A DNA stretch of 64,000 nt from Phytophthora quininea (GCA_011947345.1 JAAVTG010001027.1:34785-98784); one strand, 5' to 3'; shown: positions 23,141 through 35,026, counted from the first letter of the stretch. Made by a program: numbers and translations. The notes: generated from the sequence alone by a model not told the origin.

Positions 23141-25635
23141 GTGTCGATGGACCCGGCAGCAAGCGTCGCTCGAGTGAGAGGGAGGGGAGGCACTTCAGGT
23201 GGCCCGAACGCGGGTGATGTGGAGTCTGGTGTGACGCTAGCGTCGCGCGGGCACGTCTGCTGCGGATGCGAATTAGCCTGGTGCGTCGGTCAACGGCGCG
23301 TCTGGCAGTGTGACGATGGGAAGCGGTGGCTCTGCAAGCAGCACGTCTGGGTCCGTGGCTGTGGTCGGCGGCTCCAGCGCTGCAGACAGCGGCGGCTCTG
23401 TGTCGGTGCATGGTGGCCACAGTGGCGGTGATTCTGTGGGCGGCTCTGTGACGTTGCAGAGTGGCTCGAGTGCCGCAGACGCTGCCAGTGGTTTTATCGA
23501 TATTGGGAGCGGGGCTGCGGCAAGGTCAGGCGCTAGTGGCAACATCAGTGTTTGCAAGGGCAGCGCGGTGTACGGCGCGTCAGGGACACTGTCGGTGGTG
23601 TCTGGGGACAGCTCCAGCGCTTCAAGCGGCGACATACTCGTCGCGAGCGGTCTTTCGACATCGTGCATCCGCGGCGGCTCAACCGGCCGCGCGAATGCAC
23701 GCGGAGGCTTCATGTCATCCGGCCCGGATGGCGTGGTGAGCCTGGTGAGTGGTGTTCGTCGCAGTGCTGGCGGCGGGGTAGTGGACATAGCTGCCGGTGG
23801 CAGCACTAGAAGAGTGTGGGTGGCGGCAACGGAACGTGCGCGGCGGGCCTTTGAGTGGATCCTCGGGCGAAGCTGGCGGCGTCTCTCTGTCTGGCGGCGT
23901 GGGTTCGTCTGGCCCGACCATCGGGGAGGTGTTTCTCTCGACGGCGGCATGAGTGGCGCTGGTGTGGGCGGCCGTGTGGCTATCTCTTCTAGCGCCGGTT
24001 TGCTCGGAAGTGGTTCCGTGCGTGTTGCGACCGGTGTGAGTTTGACGGGGATAGTCCGAGCGGCGCCGTGTCGGTCAGTAGCGGTGAGTCCGCGGACGCG
24101 GCTTCGGGCGACGTGAGTGTGTCGTCGGGGCCTTCTTCGTCGAGCTTCAGTGGAAATGTGTCTGTGGCGTCTGGCTCTGCAGGCGGAACGGCCGGCAACG
24201 TGTCGGTGTCGGGAGGCTCTAGCAGCTCGTCGACGGGAGGTGTCGTGTCCGTGGTGAGCGGCGGCGTCTCGAGCGGCGGCGTCTCGAGCGGCGCTGTGTC
24301 TGTTGGTAGCGCTGCATCGAGTGGCGCGTCGGTTTCTGGCGCGGTGTCGTTGGTGTCTGGGAAACTGTGGCTGGCGCGTCCGGCGCTGTGAGTGTGGCGA
24401 GCGGGTCTAGCGCCAGCTCGAACGGCGGCGCGCTGGATGTGGTCGGCGGGTCTAGTGGTGGTGCTGGGGATGGAGGCACCATCACAGTGGCCGGTGGCAA
24501 CACGTTGACGGGAGATGCCGGCTCCGTTAAGGTGAGCGGCGGATTATCTTAGTCAAGCGGCTTGGGAGGCTCGGTCAGTGTGTCTGGCGGGTCGTCGACG
24601 GACGGCTCCGGAGGTGACGTGACAATCGCTAGTGGTGCTTCCGGGAGTGGTGTTGCCGGAAGCAGTGTGGCCGTCCGTAGCGGCTCCGGCGGTGGCCTGC
24701 GCATCATCCAAGGCGACAGCGTCGCGGTTGGCAGCGATGTGGAGCTGCGCGGCGGCGCTGTGAGGAGCTCGTCTCCTGCACAGAAAGTGAAGATCGTGGG
24801 GTCTCCGAACGCGCTAGGCGACGGAGGCGATGTGTCGGTTGAGGCCGGGTCGTCTGATGCGAGTGCCGGTGGGTCTGTGTCTGTGACCAGCGGCGTCGGC
24901 GCCTCGACTAGTGGCAACGTGATCGTGTCGACCGGCGTGGTGTCGGGTGGATCGAGTGGCGATGTCGCTGTGAGCACGAGTGCTAGTAGTGTCTCGAGTG
25001 GGTCTGTCGGAATCGCGAGCGGGTCCGGCGAGACTCGTGCTGGGTCCATCGACGTATCCAGGGGTTCGTCTGGAAGCGGAGAAGGCTCTGGCATTTCTGT
25101 GGTTGGCGGCGCGTCCAACGCGTCGACCGGTGGCAATGTGACGATCGTCAGCGGCGAGGGCGTATCGACCGAGAGCGGCACGGTGGTAGTGCGTTCTCAC
25201 GCCGGCACAGGCAGCGCCGTCAGTGGGTCCGTGTCGCTGTCGAGCGGTCCGACGGATGACGGTTCGTCTGGCTTGGTCTCGATCACGTCTGGCTCATCGA
25301 TGAGAGGACCCAGTGGACCGTTGCGCGTCGGCGGTGGCGACGCTGGCGACTCTGGCGGGTCTGTGAGCGTGTCTGGAGGCAGCAGCTCCGGCGCGTCTGG
25401 GTCCGGCGGTGTGACCGGTTTGAGTGGAGGTGCTAGTGCAACGGGCGGCACCGTGACGGTGGCTGCTGGTTTGAGCTCGGCTGGCGACTGGGCTTCGCTA
25501 TCTCTGACGAGTGGAGAAGGGTCCGCCGGCAGGACTGGACCCGTGGCTGCAGACAGCGGTGGCTCTGTGTCGGTGCACACGCGACTGCACGCGGAGGCTC
25601 CGTGTCTGTGTCATCCGGCCCGGATGGCGTGGTGA
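23141..25635 (+). pseudogene. Gly/Ser/Val-rich tandem-repeat protein, frame-broken, inside hAT
   Basis: About 2.5 kb of GC-rich sequence encodes a repeating unit of roughly 16-18 residues of the form G-G-S-V-S-V-x-S-G-x-S-S. The alternating Val and regular Gly/Ser turns suggest a beta-solenoid-like surface or secreted protein. I do not recognise a named family. Frame changes at about 23800, 24060, 24380 and 24550 break it. No signal peptide is visible. A segment near 23370-23840 recurs at 25550-25745, so the region has duplicated internally. Base composition (high GC) is unlike the AT-rich flanks, which suggests capture from elsewhere in the genome. Confidence 0.6.
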
Positions 25636-25975
25636 GCCTGGTGAGTGGTGTCCGTCGAAGTGCCGGCGGCGGGGTAGTGGACATAGGCCGGTGGCAGCAC
25701 TAGAGAGAGTGTGGGTGCGGCAACGTGAACGTGCGCGGCGTCTGGAAAGGTGACCGGCAGCGCTGGTGGTACGGCTTGTGCAGTCGTAAGGTGGTTTGAG
25801 AGATGGAATCGTAACATTCGTGGTGCGGTGACGTCTACTGGCCGCTGATACGACGTTATTGGTGGTGAAAGGAGGAAGCAGAGCACACTTTTGATCGGCG
25901 TCAGCGAGTTGTCTGTCGTTTGGCCTTTCATACGTTTAACGGAGCCCAGCGACGAGATGAAATACGGCGCATCAA

Positions 25976-26005
25976 TCGGATCCGATCCGATCCGATCCGA
26001 TCAGA
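25976..26005 (+). repeat. Internal GATCC repeat array in the hAT element
   Basis: Four tandem GATCC-type units lie between the Gly/Ser repeat region and the transposase. They resemble the subterminal arrays at both ends. This may mark the old left end of a smaller transposon or a regulatory site for the transposase. Confidence 0.6.
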
Positions 26006-26117
26006 CTCGGGCTTCATATTCCCGCTGGCGGCGATCAAAATCATTTTCGCATTTGCGAGCTAGTGCGAAGCCGTTCACCCCCTCTCTCTACCTCTCCTGG
26101 AGCTATCACTTCACAAC

Positions 26118-28162
26118 ATGGAGGAGCAAGAGAACTCAAGCACAAACATGTCTTCTAGCACCTCGCAGGGATCGCAAACACAAAAAGATCTGACGTCTGG
26201 ACATATATCCACGAAAACAACAAGGGATCATATGCCTGTCTACTCTGTTCTGCTGACTCAGGGCCTCACTGGAGTACTTGCGCGCACTCTACATTTCGTC
26301 GCCATCTCAGACAGAAGCACCCAGAAGTTTATGGCGGCGTCAATAAGAAATCCCGACAGCCTGACTTACTGGACTTTGGCTTCGAGCGCTTCGTGAAGCA
26401 GCGAACTTTGGACAAGGATGCTGTCGATGCTGAGTTGGTAGCTTTAATCGTGAAATCTTCACTCCCACTAAACTTGGTTGAGAAGGATGAGTTTCGCTCC
26501 TTCTGCGAGTCACTCAATCCGGACTACACGCCACCGACGCGCAAGACTGTGCGTAAAAGATTATGGAGCGTTGGGCGTGTGAGAAGGCACTCGTGAGACG
26601 TGAATTACTGCAAGGAGTTGCAAACTGCCGTGCTGCACTTACCACCGATATGTGGACTTCGGCGGCTAACAAAGGGTACATGGTTATCACCATGCATTTT
26701 ATTGACGACGACTGGAATATCCGATCTGTTATGGTCGGCTTTACGAGAGTGGAATACCCTCACTCCGGCAATAGGCTCGCGCAGCACCTGCTCGACACCG
26801 TCCGTGCGATGGATCAGTCCCTCGTTACAAAATTGTGGACAATCACAACGGACAACGCTAGCAACAATGGCACAATGGTTACCGCAATTAACAAGGAACT
26901 GGAAGGCGAAGTTGCTAGCAATGAAGGTTTGAGGATTTCTGATCCGCCATCAGGGCCTGGACAGACCCCTACGCATCCTTTAAAGGTCGTTCAAGTGCGC
27001 TGCCTGGCTCATGTGTTTCAACTGGCAGTCAAAGAAGGTCTCAAACAATGTCCAATAATGGACGACGGCGTGGGTATAATCCGTGACATCCTGAAGAAGA
27101 TATCGGACTCGCCGTCACTTCTAGAGGCGCTACAAAAGTGTGCACATCTATAGATGTAGCGTTTGTAGCACCAGCACTAGACTGTGTGACGCGATGGAAC
27201 AGCACGCTAACGATGCTAGCTTCAGCACGCTCTTTAAAGGAGGCAATTCAAGAGCTTCAACGCAGAATTCGGGGAAACACGAAGGCTACAAAGAATTCAT
27301 CATTGGGCCAAGCGATCGGCTCGCTGAGTCGATACCAGAGGCAACATGGGGGTACTTGGCGGAGCTCGCAAGGTTCCTCAGACCAATTAAGGCTGCAACT
27401 ACAATGATGTCTGGCAAAAACTACCCCACCTTTGGCGTCGCGTTATTGGTTTTTGACCTCGTCTCGAAACACGCGGCCAAGACGAAAGATACTGCTGCCT
27501 CTTGGTATACGAAAGACTTTGCGCGCGCCTTCAAACAGAAGCTTGACGAGTACATACCGCACGTCAAGACTAGAGAGGCACAGATTGCTGCCGTCCTTGA
27601 TCCACGGGTTAAGTCCCACCTAGTCAAGATTGGCATTGAAATCGCCGACGCGAAACGTATCGTCGAAGCAGAGTTCGAATCCCAGTATCGGTATGAGCAC
27701 GAGAGAAGAGAAGCAAGCGCTAGAGCGATGATGCAAACGCAAGAACAAGAAGAAGAAGTCGAAGACGAGGAAGCTTTGGGCTCACTTATGGATGAACACC
27801 TCGGCTTGGTTACGCCTGAACGCGATATTGGTGAATCTTTCGCAAGTGAGTTAAGTAGGTGGCTTGACCATAAAGACACGACTATGGCCATGAAAACACC
27901 AAGCAGAAACGTATGCCGATGGATGAGAGATGAAGCGTCGTCGTTCCCGCGTGTACAGATGATGGCACGAGATTATCTTGCTGTAATGGCAACCTCAGTG
28001 CCTAGCGAACAAGCATTTTCTGCATCAGGAACTACAATCACCAAACGACGCGCTCGACTTAAGGACGATGCCATCTCAGCCATGTTGGAGTTGCAAGCAT
28101 TTCTTGGATTCAATGCAACCTCCGGTGATGTCCATGCTGATCCTGTCGACCTTCGCTGGTAA
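26118..28162 (+). pseudogene. hAT transposase, frame-broken
   Basis: The N terminus encodes a BED-type zinc finger (YACLLCSADSGPHWSTCAHS followed by H-x4-H) in one frame. The catalytic region follows (ALTTDMWTSAANKGYMVIT, WTITTDNASNN, RCLAHVFQLAVK). The C-terminal hAT dimerisation domain (VMATSVPSEQAFSASG) is near 28000. Frame changes occur at about 26300, 26570 and 27150, so this copy is probably inactive. The gene would cut and paste the element using the terminal repeats. Confidence 0.88.
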
Positions 28163-28238
28163 TACAGAAGCAGAAGCTCCTTCCATCATTCATTTTTCAA
28201 TTACTAGCAGCGGTTCACTTCATTATGATGCTGTTTAG

Positions 28239-30172
28239 CTAGTCATTGGTCCAGTAGCAGATGTGCCGTTTTCGCGGCCGTCGGCGATCTTCGCCCGTCA
28301 GCATCTTGATCATCGTAGACTTACTGGCACCGTTCGGGCCGAGCACGGCGATACGGCTCGTCATAGCGCACGTCACAGAGATGTTGCTGATCGACGGCTT
28401 GTCCGTGCTAGGGTACTTGTACAAGCAGTTCGTCAGACGAACGATGGGCGTACCCTCGTTCTTGATGTCGGCAAGGAAACTCGGCTCTGGGAACGTGAAC
28501 TTGAACGTCGCAGCGTCCAGCTCGTAGTACGCCTTGGCCTCCGGCTTCACCTCCACGAACTTCGACAGGTTGCCCTTGTAGATCTTCAGCTTGCGCGTCT
28601 CGTAGTGAATGATGTTCGTGCACACCGTGTCCAGGAAACCAGAGTCGTGCGACACCATGATGCTCGTCACGTTCGGCAGTTCAACAGGTAGTTCTCCAGC
28701 CACGCAACGTTTTTCACGTCCAAGTGGTTCGTCGGCTCATCAAGCAGCAGGATGTCGGCCTTCTGTAGCATAGTGAAGGTAGCTCCAGTTTCATCTTGCA
28801 ACCACCCGACAGCGTGGCCACGGCCTGGGCCTGCATCTCCGGCGTGAAGCCGACGCTCGACAGCGAGTTCATGACCTCCTGGCGCGGGGTCACCTTCAGG
28901 TCCTCATCCGCAAGGATGAAGTCCACTACCGACAGCTCGACCTCCGACTCCTGCACGTTGTGCTCCACGAACACTGCCTTCAGCTCGTCCTTCGCAGGGA
29001 AGCCGTCAAGCTGGCCGTTCGCGATGGCGCGCATTAGCGTAGACTTACCGCAACCGTTAGGGCCGCACAAACCGTAGCGGTGGCCGCGCTTCAGGCGGAG
29101 ACGGGCGTTGTTGAGCAGGTCATACCACCGTAGGCGAGCAAGAACTCGCAGATGCACAGGCACGGGATGCCCTCGTCGCAGTCCACGTCCTCGATGAAGA
29201 TGCTCTTGTTCTCCTTGAAGCACCGGTCGCGGATCTCGTTGACCAGCGGCTTGATGTCGTCCGCCTTCATGACCGCCTTGAAGTAGCCGTCATCTGCTTC
29301 TCGAAGATCGTCTTGTTAAAGTTGCGAGCAGCCACCAGGAAGAAGCAGACGCGGGTCACGAAGTCCACCGCGAACGAGTCGATGCCAGCCCTCACGGCGG
29401 CGGGGGCGGCCGCGATCGACTCCACCACCACCTTGTGGACGTTGGCGTAGTCCACCTTCAGCTCGTCCTCCGACACCTCCATGGAACCACCAGTCACGAA
29501 CAGCGTCTCGTGGGCGCGAGTGGCGATCTCACAGCACTCCAGGTCGGCCTGGGTCTCGATCACCTTCTTCAGGCCCGGCAGCAGCTTCGGGATGAACAGC
29601 TGCGCCTCGGCCGGGTCGTCCATCAGCTTGCACATGTTGTCGATGATGACGGCGGCCTGGCGCTTCACGGCCGTCTTGCCCTCCTTCAGCGCGCGCTGCA
29701 GCAGCGGCTCCATGATGGCAAGGGCGGGCGCTTCCACCGTCTTGACGAACGTCGTCGACGCCAGCTTGTGCGTGCACTCGGGCACCTCCGTCGGGTTCGC
29801 CAGGCAGCTCACCAGCGCCGGGATGCAGGACTCAATGTCCTGGTTGCCCACCACGTTGCAAACCTTGGTCATCGTCTCCTTGGCGGCCTCCTTGATCTCC
29901 TTGCAGGTGTCCCACATGCAGTCCGTTACCTGAGGGACGATGTCCGGCAGGCATGGTTCGGGCACTCGACGATCAGGTCCAGCGCACCCTTCTTCATCTG
30001 CCACTTCTTGGAGCGGTCCAGGCCGTCGAACAGGATCGGCAGCACGTGGGTCGTGTAGTTCTTGTGGGCGGCGTGCACAGCCGTCGGCACCACGGGGCTC
30101 ACCGTCGTCTTCTAGTCGGCCAACAGGTAGCAGCAGATGCTCCCCGCGTTGTACGATAGGGGTATCGCTCAA
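28239..30172 (-). pseudogene. Elongation factor 3 fragment captured in hAT
   Basis: Elongation factor 3 is a ribosome-associated ABC ATPase of fungi, oomycetes and some algae that helps tRNA release. Here the HEAT-repeat region (KRQAAVIIDNMCKLMDDPAEA) is followed by ABC domain 1 (Walker A GLCGPNGCGKST, signature LSGG). The start of ABC domain 2 comes next. Its Walker A reads GPNGASKST, where the usual Gly before Lys is Ser. The sequence stops about 30 residues later, so the rest of ABC2 and the C terminus are missing, as is the N terminus. Frame changes lie at about 29980, 29270, 28790 and 28700. No introns are visible. It runs antisense to the transposase. Confidence 0.9.
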
Positions 30173-30274
30173 GACAGAATATCATCGAGATCGAGTCCTC
30201 TAGCGGCCCCGGAGACATTTTAACTGGTAGAAATTTTGCTATGTTTTACCCAATAGCTTTCTATCGCCCTCCAA

Positions 30275-30404
30275 TCCGATCGGATCGGTTTGGATCGGAT
30301 CGGATCGATTTTTGACCCGATTCAAACACAATCCGACTAGAAACGACTGTGATCGGATCAGATCCGATAGATAAATCGATTGGATTATTTGTTACCCAAC
30401 TCTA
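30275..30404 (+). repeat. hAT right end: subterminal repeats and terminal inverted repeat
   Basis: GATCGGATC-type units (30285-30375) precede the terminal TTACCCAACTCTA. They mirror the left end. Confidence 0.85.
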
Positions 30405-30416
30405 AGCCTCATTGAG

Positions 30417-31922
30417 GCTTATGGATACGTTGTAAAAGTGGAGGAAGACGGAAGAACCATTATGACGAAATTAAACGAACATTTATCGGTAGTGATAACG
30501 GAGCTGGCCAAGAAAGAAGTGTAGGAGAGGACTTCTTGCTGGCAATGAAAAAGTGATACTAACATGCTATTTTTCAATGTTTTTTCAGGATGGAAAAGGA
30601 GCTCGAGCAGGCAAAAGAGCAGTTGAAATTGACGGGACAACTATCGAAGGAGTTGGCCAGCGCGCAACGAGAAATTCGGGAGCTTCGGCGGGCAAACGAC
30701 ATCCAACAGCTTTTGAAGAGCACCACAGCCCCAGTTCGATCTGCATCGGAAACGAGACGAAGAAACCCACAAGACAAATCTACAAGAGATCCGCAGATTA
30801 CGCCGGTTGAGGGAAGAATGCATTTTCACAGCTGCCGGACAAGATAATGCTGAAACTTTTTCGTATCTTGACCAAGACAGCATGGTTGCAATCAGCGTGA
30901 CCGACCGAGCGCTGGTCAGACGTGTCAACGTGATGTTTGGTGTGACAACTCCAACTAGTTTGGCCAAGCAACCAGCGAAACAGCAACCTGTATCTCCCCG
31001 TCCGCGAAAGCAGAGCAAGAACCGCGGTTTGAGCTTCATGGGATCATCGGAAAAAGACAAGGTGATGTAGATTGTCTTTCCTTTGTGGTATTGAGTTGTG
31101 GTTGGTGACGTTCTTACATTTTGGCAGCTCTCTAAGGTGGATGCAGTCGTAAAGTCGTTGAAACCTGATCAGATTAAACTTTTCCATGACATGTCGACCC
31201 GGATCAAGTCACTGGAGGTGAGATACTTTGTTTTCTTATTTGTCGTTTTTACTAAAAGCTGGTACATTAATGTTTCTAGAACCATCTAGCTCAAGTGCAG
31301 GCTGAGAAAGAAGATGTAGCCGCTCGCCTCTTCAGTGCTGAGAACGTGCGTGATTTCCTCATGGAAAAGCTGAAAGATCTTGAAGATACACTCGCCAACA
31401 GCATGACCACTACGACCAAGAAAGACGAGCAGGCCGCATTGGACCGCGAGATCATTGGCTTCCTGGATGCAAAGACGCAGGAATACGAAGCGGCGCTGCA
31501 AGAGTATGCGAAGCAAAATAACGGGCTTCGGATGGAGATCGAGCACCATCGCGAAGAGTACGCCTCAAAAACGACGGTGCGTTGTAGATTCCATTTATTA
31601 TTATTATTGTGCGTGGTCCTAACAGCAACATTTTATACATATACTTTTTTCTTTAATACAGATTATCGAGAACATGGTCCAACTCCTTACAGAAGAGAAG
31701 AAGGAGCTGGAGGCGCAAGTTCGGGTACGAAATCTCTCGTCGTCGGTATGCATATTTATATGTCTAATCCTTTATTTCTCGCAGTCACAACGTAAAATCC
31801 TGGTTCGTGAAGTGAAAGTGCTTCGAGCTCAGAACCAACAACTCGTTACGGAGAAAGACCACTACTTCACGCAGCTCAAGCAGCTCAAACACGCGCTGCA
31901 GCATCTAGACGAGCTCAACTAA
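30417..31922 (+). CDS. Coiled-coil protein, right copy, remaining exons
   Basis: Exon 2 starts at 30417 directly after the hAT right boundary and ends at 30520. The next exon begins at 30589, after an intron with a TACTAAC branch site at 30557-30563. Further coiled-coil exons continue to the stop at 31922 (ending LQHLDELN). A GGG run near 30812 is GGGG in the left arm. This copy has lost one base there, or the left has gained one. The N-terminal exon is stranded beyond the hAT element. Confidence 0.6.
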
Positions 31923-32065
31923 AACTCTAAGATAAAAAGTTGAACTCACTCTTTCGAATGACTGACTTTCGATCGTTCCAGATTATGGGCATACTCAACT
32001 CCATATATTTCCAGAATTACGCAATCCAAATCCCACCCACCAAAAATAGGCTCACTTTGACTTTC

Positions 32066-34902
32066 ATGGCGGCGGCGGCACTTCGACGCTTCGCTCTGGC
32101 GCGGTCGGGGCTGCGCGGCTTCTCCGGTGGGAACAAGCGCTTCCAGCAGCCCGTATTGACCCCGCATCGCTTCGCCTCACGCAATCCGCACGTGTTTGGC
32201 GCGTATTACTCGACCGAGAGCGGAGGCGATGGCGAATCACCAGACAAGAAGGACGAGGACCCCAGCGTGGAAGTGGTGATCGACAGCGAGCTGGCCACCG
32301 TCGGGGAAGGAGACAACGCCCCCACCTATCCGCACGTGTTGGCCATGCCGGCGCACCGCCGTCCGTTCTTTCCGGGCGTGGTGCTGCCCATGACGATTAC
32401 GAATCCTGAAGTAACGCGAGCACTTTTGGCGCTCAAAGAGGCTGGCCAGAAATACGTCGGTGTATTTCTGAAAAGTCTAGTGGCGACCCTCTCAAGTCTG
32501 GGAACCAAGAAGATCTGGTCAAGAATCTGAGCGAGATCCATCATGTCGGCAGCTTCGCGCGCATCGACAACATGCTGCCGTTCGACGCTAACTCCGTACA
32601 AGTTCTGATGGTGTCGCAGCGCCGTATCGCTATCGACGACGTTCGAGATGACGGACCTCCGCTGCGAGTCAACATCAGCAATCTGGACAATCCTAAATTT
32701 GATCCCAAAAGCAAATTGATCCGAGCGTACTCCAACGAGATCGTCGCGACCTTGAGGGAGATCGTCAAGATGAACCCTCTCTTCAAGGACCACATGCAGT
32801 ATTTCTCTCAAAGAATTGACATCCATAATCCTTACAAGTTGGCGGATTTTGCGGCTTCTGTGACGTCTGCAGATGGAGAAGAACTGCAACAAGTGATGGA
32901 GGAAATGTCGTGCGAAGCCAGATTGAAGAAGGCGCTGGAGCTGATCACCAAAGAGTTGGAGCTGAGCAAAGTGCAGCAGACAATCAAAGAACAAGTGGAG
33001 GAGAAAGTCTCCAAGAACCAGCGGAACTATCTGCTGATGGAGCAGCTCAAGGCCATCAAAAGGAGCTCGGCATGGAGAAGGACGACAAGGACGCCATGAT
33101 CACCAAGTACAGAGAACGACTGGCCGAGTTTGCGGCTGGAAGTATCCCAGACAGTGTGAACGAAGTGGTGGAGGACGAACTCAACAAGATGTCGATGCTG
33201 GAGAAGAACTCGTCCGAGTTTAACGTCACGCGTAACTATCTGGACTGGCTGACGCAGCTTCCATGGGGCAAATCGACCGAGGAGAACTTTGATCTGGCCA
33301 AGGCGAAGCAGATTCTGGACGAGGACCACTACGGACTGAAGGACATTAAGGAGCGTATCTTAGAGTTTATCGCCGTGTCCAAACTGAAGGGAGACGTTCA
33401 GGGCAAGATCTTGTGCTTCGTGGGTCCGCCTGGAGTTGGTAAGACGAGTATCGGCAAGTCGATCGCCCGGTCATTGAACCGCGAGTTCTACCGCTTCTCG
33501 GTGGGCGGTTTGAGCGACGTTGCAGAGATTAAGGGCCATCGTCGCACATACGTCGGTGCCATGCCAGGTAAGATTATTCAGTGCCTGAAGTCCACGCAGA
33601 GCTCAAACCCACTCATTCTCATCGATGAGATCGACAAGCTGGGGCGTGGATACCAAGGAGACCCGGCTTCAGCGCTCCTTGAGCTTCTGGACCCCTCACA
33701 GAACAATGGGTTTGTCGATCACTATATGGATGTGCCCGTAGACCTCTCGCGCGTTCTCTTCATTTGTACAGCTAACGTGACCGACACAATCCCTGGTCCG
33801 CTGCTTGATCGAATGGAAGTCTTGCGTCTGTCGGGCTACGACTCGCCGGAGAAGCTTGCCATTGCGAAGGAATACCTTGTCCCCAAGGCGCGAGAGCGTA
33901 CCGGACTCCAGGAGGCTGAGACCACACCTGAGTCGCTTGGCTTGACGGACGAGGCAATCTTGGCATTGGTGAAGCAGTATTGCCGTGAAAGCGGCGTCCG
34001 AAACTTGGAAAACACGTGGAGAAGGTGTTCCGTAAGGTTGCGCTGGAGGTTGTCGAAGACATTGAGCGTGCCAAGGCAGGCGAGTCACAAGAAGCTGGCG
34101 AAACTACCGATGCCAAGGAGGTATCCTCTGATGAAGACCGCTTCCTGATCACGCCGGACAAGCTGTCGAAATATGTTGGCAAGCCGATCTTCACCTCGTA
34201 CGTGATTTATCTCATACTATCTGCATTGCTATCGTCAACTAATTGCTGCTGTCTTTCTAGTGACCGCATGTTCGACAAGCAATTCCCAGGCGTTGTGATG
34301 GGACTTGCTTGGACGGCGATGGGCGGTGCGTCGTTGTACATCGAAACGACCAAGGTGGAGACCAAGGCAGACCGCTCGGGGTTGATCACCACGGGTCAGA
34401 TGGGCTCTGTCATGGAGGAGAGCACTAAGATTGCACACACTTACGCTCGTAGCAAGTTGCATCAAATCGACCCAGACAGCAAGTTTTTCGAGGAGAACGA
34501 GGTGCACTTGCATGTGCCTGAAGGAGCCACACCAAAAGACGGCCCATCAGCTGGCTGCACGATGGTGACGGCTCTGCTGTCGCTGGCTCTGGATGAGTAC
34601 GTTATGGGATATCTTGGCCTGGAATCTGTTTATATTTCTAACAATTTGCGTCTTGTTACAGAACCGTAAAGCCCGACCTCGCCATGACAGGGGAGTTGTC
34701 GCTTGTGGGCAAGGTCCTTCCTGTTGGCGGCATCAAGGAGAAGACGATTGCAGCTAAGCGGTCGGGTGTGAAGACCCTCATCTTACCGCTTGGTAACAAG
34801 CGTGACTTTGACGAGCTAGAGGAATACCTGCGCGAAGATCTGGATGTGCACTTCGCCGACTACTATGACGACGTGTACAAGGTGGCCTTCGAGCAGGCGT
34901 AG
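32066..34902 (+). pseudogene. Mitochondrial Lon protease, right copy, one-base frameshift
   Basis: This copy has all Lon parts: presequence, substrate-binding domain, AAA+ module (Walker A about 33427, Walker B about 33620), lid and protease domain (KDGPSAG at about 34535, GGIKEK at about 34733). Two introns are clear in the 3' part: 34198-34260 (GTACGT...TTCTAG) and about 34598-34661 (GTACGT...TTACAG). One base is missing at about 33059 relative to the left copy, which shifts the frame before the AAA+ module. The frame break near 32480 and the missing base near 34668 are shared with the left copy. Without these lesions it would be a normal-length Lon. Confidence 0.9.
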
Positions 34903-35026
34903 ACGGTAATGCACCAGTCCATCGCATGTAAAATGTGGGAATTAGTAGAGGGAAATACACGTTCCTTGGTTGGGATCTCGCAGGACGCTTTGGATTAATT
35001 CAGTTCGTGAAGGGACACTCGAGACC

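Larger units (their letters stand above)
22814..30404 (+). mobile_element. hAT DNA transposon carrying captured gene sequences
   Basis: The terminal inverted repeats are TAGAGTTGGGTAA and TTACCCAACTCTA, a typical hAT pattern. Subterminal arrays of GATCGGATC-type repeats lie at both ends. A BED-finger/hAT-dimerisation transposase is encoded inside. The left flank is ATGAGGCT. On the right the 8 bp is followed by a near copy, but an inverted copy (AGCCTCAT) intervenes. The empty site is intact in the left arm at about 4481-4500. At 7.6 kb it is large for hAT, because about 3 kb of Gly/Ser/Val repeat sequence and 1.9 kb of elongation factor 3 lie inside it. Confidence 0.92.

Noticed and set aside
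24549..25181. A Pro/Asp/Thr-rich minus-strand frame in the hAT element
   Set aside because: It is the complement of the Gly/Ser/Val repeats. The repeat composition automatically gives an open Pro/Thr-rich frame.
29435..30058. A 207-residue plus-strand frame opposite elongation factor 3
   Set aside because: It mirrors the HEAT-repeat coding sequence. The GC-rich codons of the true gene leave the opposite strand open by chance.
32421..32530. A possible very small intron explaining the shared Lon frame change near 32480
   Set aside because: The only GT...AG pair that would fit is about 22 bases long and lacks a branch site. A base change is simpler.
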